Source of the DNA: an uncultured Actinomycetes bacterium
GTDB lineage: Bacteria > Actinomycetota > Actinomycetes > Nanopelagicales > Nanopelagicaceae
Direction: 5' to 3'
NCBI GenBank assembly: GCA_903822245.1
Contig: CAIJOE010000034.1
Coordinates: 1 to 15,966 of the forward strand
Length of the DNA stretch: 15,966 nt
In this document: piece by piece, positions 14,145 through 15,966 of the stretch
How the letters are laid out: each line of letters starts with the position of its first letter
Numbering within the stretch: position 1 is the stretch's first letter
Notes under the pieces: generated by a model
The model's input: only the letters and a program-made list of their open reading frames with translations
Database searches by the model: none
What the model was told of the DNA's origin: nothing
Position numbers and translations under genes: made by a program

Positions 14145-14648
14145 TTACTCCGGATCAGTTACCGCAACTCGCGCTGGGCGAATTACACGATCTTTGAACT
14201 TATATCCGGGTTGCAATATTTGAGTTGCAGTCGTTTGGGTAACATCAGGTGAAGTTGAATGCATGAGTGCTTCATGGATTTGTGGATCAAAGGCCACATT
14301 AACTTCAGAAAATTTAGTTAACCCAAGTTTTGTTGTAATCGCAGATAGCCGATCTGCCACTGCTTTAAAACCACCAGTTAGTTCACCGTGTTCATCGGCG
14401 CGCTCAATGTCATCTAATACTGGAAGAAGTTCAGCGATAACAAGAGATGTTGAAATCTCGTGGGCAGTTAAACGATCGCGATCAACTCGCTTGCGGTAAT
14501 TGGCATACTCTGCCTGCAAGCGTTGGAGATCTGAAGTTAGCGAAGCAACTTCATCAACAACTACCTCTGCGTCAGCGAGTGCTTCTTCAACCGCGTCAGA
14601 GAGCTCTTGTTCAGAGCCCTCTGGCACAGCGTTGTTTTCATCAGCCAT
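14145..14648 (-). CDS. grpE: GrpE nucleotide exchange factor
   Basis: This 167-residue protein is the nucleotide exchange factor that releases ADP from DnaK and works as a dimer. An acidic, probably disordered N-terminus (1-30) leads into a long helix (about 30-75) with LQRLQAEYANYRKRVDRDR at 42-60, the typical GrpE coiled-coil region. The C-terminal beta domain carries the family signature from FDPQIHEALMH (119-129) to LQPGYKFKDRVIRPARV (145-161). The ATG at 14648 is 6 bases after the dnaK stop, and the TAA is 2 bases before the dnaJ ATG, so the three genes are almost certainly one operon. A GAGG stretch occurs 11 bases upstream of the start, a little far for a normal ribosome-binding site. 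Confidence 0.96.
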   Translation of the reverse strand: MADENNAVPEGSEQELSDAVEEALADAEVVVDEVASLTSDLQRLQAEYANYRKRVDRDRLTAHEISTSLVIAELLPVLDDIERADEHGELTGGFKAVADRLSAITTKLGLTKFSEVNVAFDPQIHEALMHSTSPDVTQTTATQILQPGYKFKDRVIRPARVAVTDPE

Positions 14649-14654
14649 CAGGGA

Positions 14655-15966
14655 TTAGGCCTCTTCAACAATTTCAGCATCTTGCACGCCATCATCAGCT
14701 TTTGGGGCTTCTGATTCAGCACTTGCAGCGTTTGCTGCATATAGAGCGGCGCCAAGTTGTTGTGAAAGTTCAGAAACTTTCTGAGTAGCTCTCTTGATTG
14801 ATGAAAGATCAGTTCCTTCAAGGGCCTTCTTTAGATCTGCAGTTGCAGTTTCTACTTCAGCGCGCTTTTCAGCGTTTTCGCCTTCCTTGAACTTCTCTTC
14901 ATTTTCTTTCAAGAACTTTTCTGTTTGATAAACAAGTGAATCACCGGTGTTACGCACTTCGGCTTCTTCGCGACGTTGCTTATCTTCATCAGCATGCGCT
15001 TCGGCATCCTTCATCATTCGATCAATCTCTTCCTTTGAAAGAGCTGATCCTCCTGTGATGGTCATTGATTGTTCTTTACCAGTACCAAGATCCTTGGCTG
15101 ATACGTGAACAATGCCGTTTGCATCGATATCGAAGGTAACTTCAATTTGTGGAATTCCACGAGGTGCTGGTGCGATTCCAGTCAGTTCGAACATGCCTAG
15201 GCGCTTGTTATAAGCAGCCATTTCACGCTCACCTTGGAAGGCTTGGATCTGCACAGCTGGCTGATTGTCATCAGCGGTTGTGAAGATTTCAGAACGCTTG
15301 GTTGGGATAGTTGTATTTCGCTCGATCAACTTAGTCATAACGCCACCTTTAGTTTCAATACCAAGTGAGAGTGGTGTTACATCTAGAAGTAGAACATCCT
15401 TAACTTCACCCTTTAAAACTCCGGCTTGTAGTGCGGCGCCAACAGCAACAACCTCATCTGGGTTCACACCCTTGTTAGGTTCCTTGCCACCAGTTAGATC
15501 GCGGACCAAATCAACAACAGCTGGCATACGAGTTGAGCCACCGACTAGAACAACGTGATCAATATCAGCAATTGGAATTCCAGCATCTTTAAGTACAGCT
15601 TGGAATGGCTTCTTGCATCGCTCTAGTAGATCGGCAGTTAAACCTTGGAACTGTGCGCGAGTGACAGTTTCGTCAAGGAATAGTGGATTCTTCTCAGTGT
15701 CAACTGTGATGTAAGGAAGGTTGATTGAAGTTTGTTGTGATGATGAAAGTTCGATCTTTGCCTTTTCGGCAGCTTCGCGAACGCGTTGCATCGCCATCTT
15801 GTCTTTTGTTAAATCAATCCCATTCTTTGCTGCGAATGTCTTTACTAGGTAATCAACAAGAGCTTGATCCCAGTCATCGCCACCAAGAACGTTATCGCCA
15901 TTAGTTGCCTTAACTTCACCCTTTAAAACTCCGGCTTGTAGTGCGGCGCCAACAGCAACAACCTCA
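14655..15966 (-). CDS. dnaK: DnaK (Hsp70) chaperone, N-terminus missing and right edge disrupted
   Basis: The frame is open from the right edge to a TAA at 14657-14655, giving 436 residues of the C-terminal two thirds of DnaK. The gene reads normally from about 15907 leftwards: ATNGDNVLGGDDWDQ, then KDKMAMQRVREAAEKAK, the ATPase-domain segment VVLVGGSTRMPAVVDLV, the interdomain linker DVLLLDVTPLSLG (from about 15398) and the substrate-binding domain with APRGIPQIEVTFDIDANGIVHVSA. The helical lid and the tail DAEIVEEA end the protein. The M at 15797 is internal, not a start. Upstream of ATNGDN, DnaK should read roughly EGVVEVK preceded by the DLGGGTFDVS motif. Instead the last 59 bases encode a second copy of EVVAVGAALQAGVLKGEVK, which belongs 510 bases further on. 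The first 190 or so residues of the ATPase domain and the promoter are outside the window. Confidence 0.95.
   Translation of the reverse strand, partial: EVVAVGAALQAGVLKGEVKATNGDNVLGGDDWDQALVDYLVKTFAAKNGIDLTKDKMAMQRVREAAEKAKIELSSSQQTSINLPYITVDTEKNPLFLDETVTRAQFQGLTADLLERCKKPFQAVLKDAGIPIADIDHVVLVGGSTRMPAVVDLVRDLTGGKEPNKGVNPDEVVAVGAALQAGVLKGEVKDVLLLDVTPLSLGIETKGGVMTKLIERNTTIPTKRSEIFTTADDNQPAVQIQAFQGEREMAAYNKRLGMFELTGIAPAPRGIPQIEVTFDIDANGIVHVSAKDLGTGKEQSMTITGGSALSKEEIDRMMKDAEAHADEDKQRREEAEVRNTGDSLVYQTEKFLKENEEKFKEGENAEKRAEVETATADLKKALEGTDLSSIKRATQKVSELSQQLGAALYAANAASAESEAPKADDGVQDAEIVEEA
15398..15456 (-). repeat. 59-base direct repeat, native copy inside dnaK
   Basis: This stretch is identical, base for base, to 15908-15966. 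In the minus direction it encodes EVVAVGAALQAGVLKGEVK, the last part of the DnaK ATPase domain, directly followed by the linker DVLLLDVTP. This is its expected place in the protein, so this copy is the native one. The offset between the copies is 510 bases, a multiple of three, so the reading frame is kept. Confidence 0.95.
15908..15966 (-). repeat. 59-base direct repeat, misplaced copy at the window edge
   Basis: This stretch exactly repeats 15398-15456 and runs to the last base of the window, so the full duplicated length could be greater. It sits where the DnaK sequence ending in roughly GVVEVK should lie, directly before ATNGDNVLGG. The two sites would share a short stretch around GAAGTTAAGG (coding EVK), a plausible microhomology for a false join. 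The repeat is seen directly; calling it an assembly or amplification chimera is inferred. Confidence 0.9.

Noticed and set aside
12800..15966. HAIR-type HspR operator (CTTGAGT and inverted partner)
   Set aside because: I looked for it near dnaK, hspR and pyrE and found none; it is expected upstream of dnaK, outside the window.
1..15966. Mobile elements, CRISPR arrays, defence systems or a novel gene cluster
   Set aside because: All genes belong to well-known core families in a familiar actinobacterial order; no transposase, integrase, repeat array or unexplained gap was seen.

Overview
This window looks like chromosomal core sequence from a low-GC, small-genome actinobacterium. The freshwater acI lineage (Nanopelagicales, Planktophila-like) is my best guess. 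Three things point to Actinobacteria: the dnaK-grpE-dnaJ-hspR heat-shock operon with its MerR-type repressor, an actinobacterial TopA with repeated C-terminal modules and a lysine-rich tail instead of zinc fingers, and a thymidylate kinase fused to an MFS membrane domain. The base composition is much more A+T-rich than most actinobacteria, intergenic gaps are tiny, and a K+-independent H+-pyrophosphatase is present, all of which suit a streamlined planktonic lineage. The lineage is inferred from remembered family features; I ran no search.

Layout, on the minus strand unless stated. Positions 1-913 hold a partial nitronate monooxygenase-family gene, followed by a tRNA-Thr(CGT) at 1004-1078. 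From 1104 to 11479 there is one long minus-strand block, transcribed from right to left: hppA (proton-pumping pyrophosphatase), topA, the MFS-thymidylate kinase fusion, holB (clamp-loader delta prime), a membrane-anchored tripeptidyl-aminopeptidase-like hydrolase and a small glyoxalase-like protein. Gaps within it are 0-29 bases. This order (hppA, topA, tmk, holB, peptidase) resembles Streptomyces as I remember it. A DedA membrane protein (about 11630-12262, plus strand) is the only gene on the other strand. It diverges from hppA across 150 bases and converges on pyrE. From 12273 to the right edge lies dnaK (partial), grpE, dnaJ, hspR and pyrE, tightly packed as one operon.

The genes serve DNA replication and topology (topA, holB, tmk), pyrimidine nucleotide supply (pyrE, tmk), proton-gradient energetics (hppA), membrane homeostasis (dedA) and protein folding with its own repressor (dnaK to hspR). 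No stretch longer than about 150 bases lacks a gene. I see no mobile element, CRISPR array, prophage or defence locus.

I do not see a new biological system. The points most worth a second look are: an exact 59-base direct repeat at the right edge that puts a misplaced piece of dnaK in front of the gene, most likely an assembly or amplification chimera; a DnaJ in the dnaK operon with no zinc-finger module; the MFS-thymidylate kinase fusion; and pyrE placed as the last gene of the heat-shock operon.
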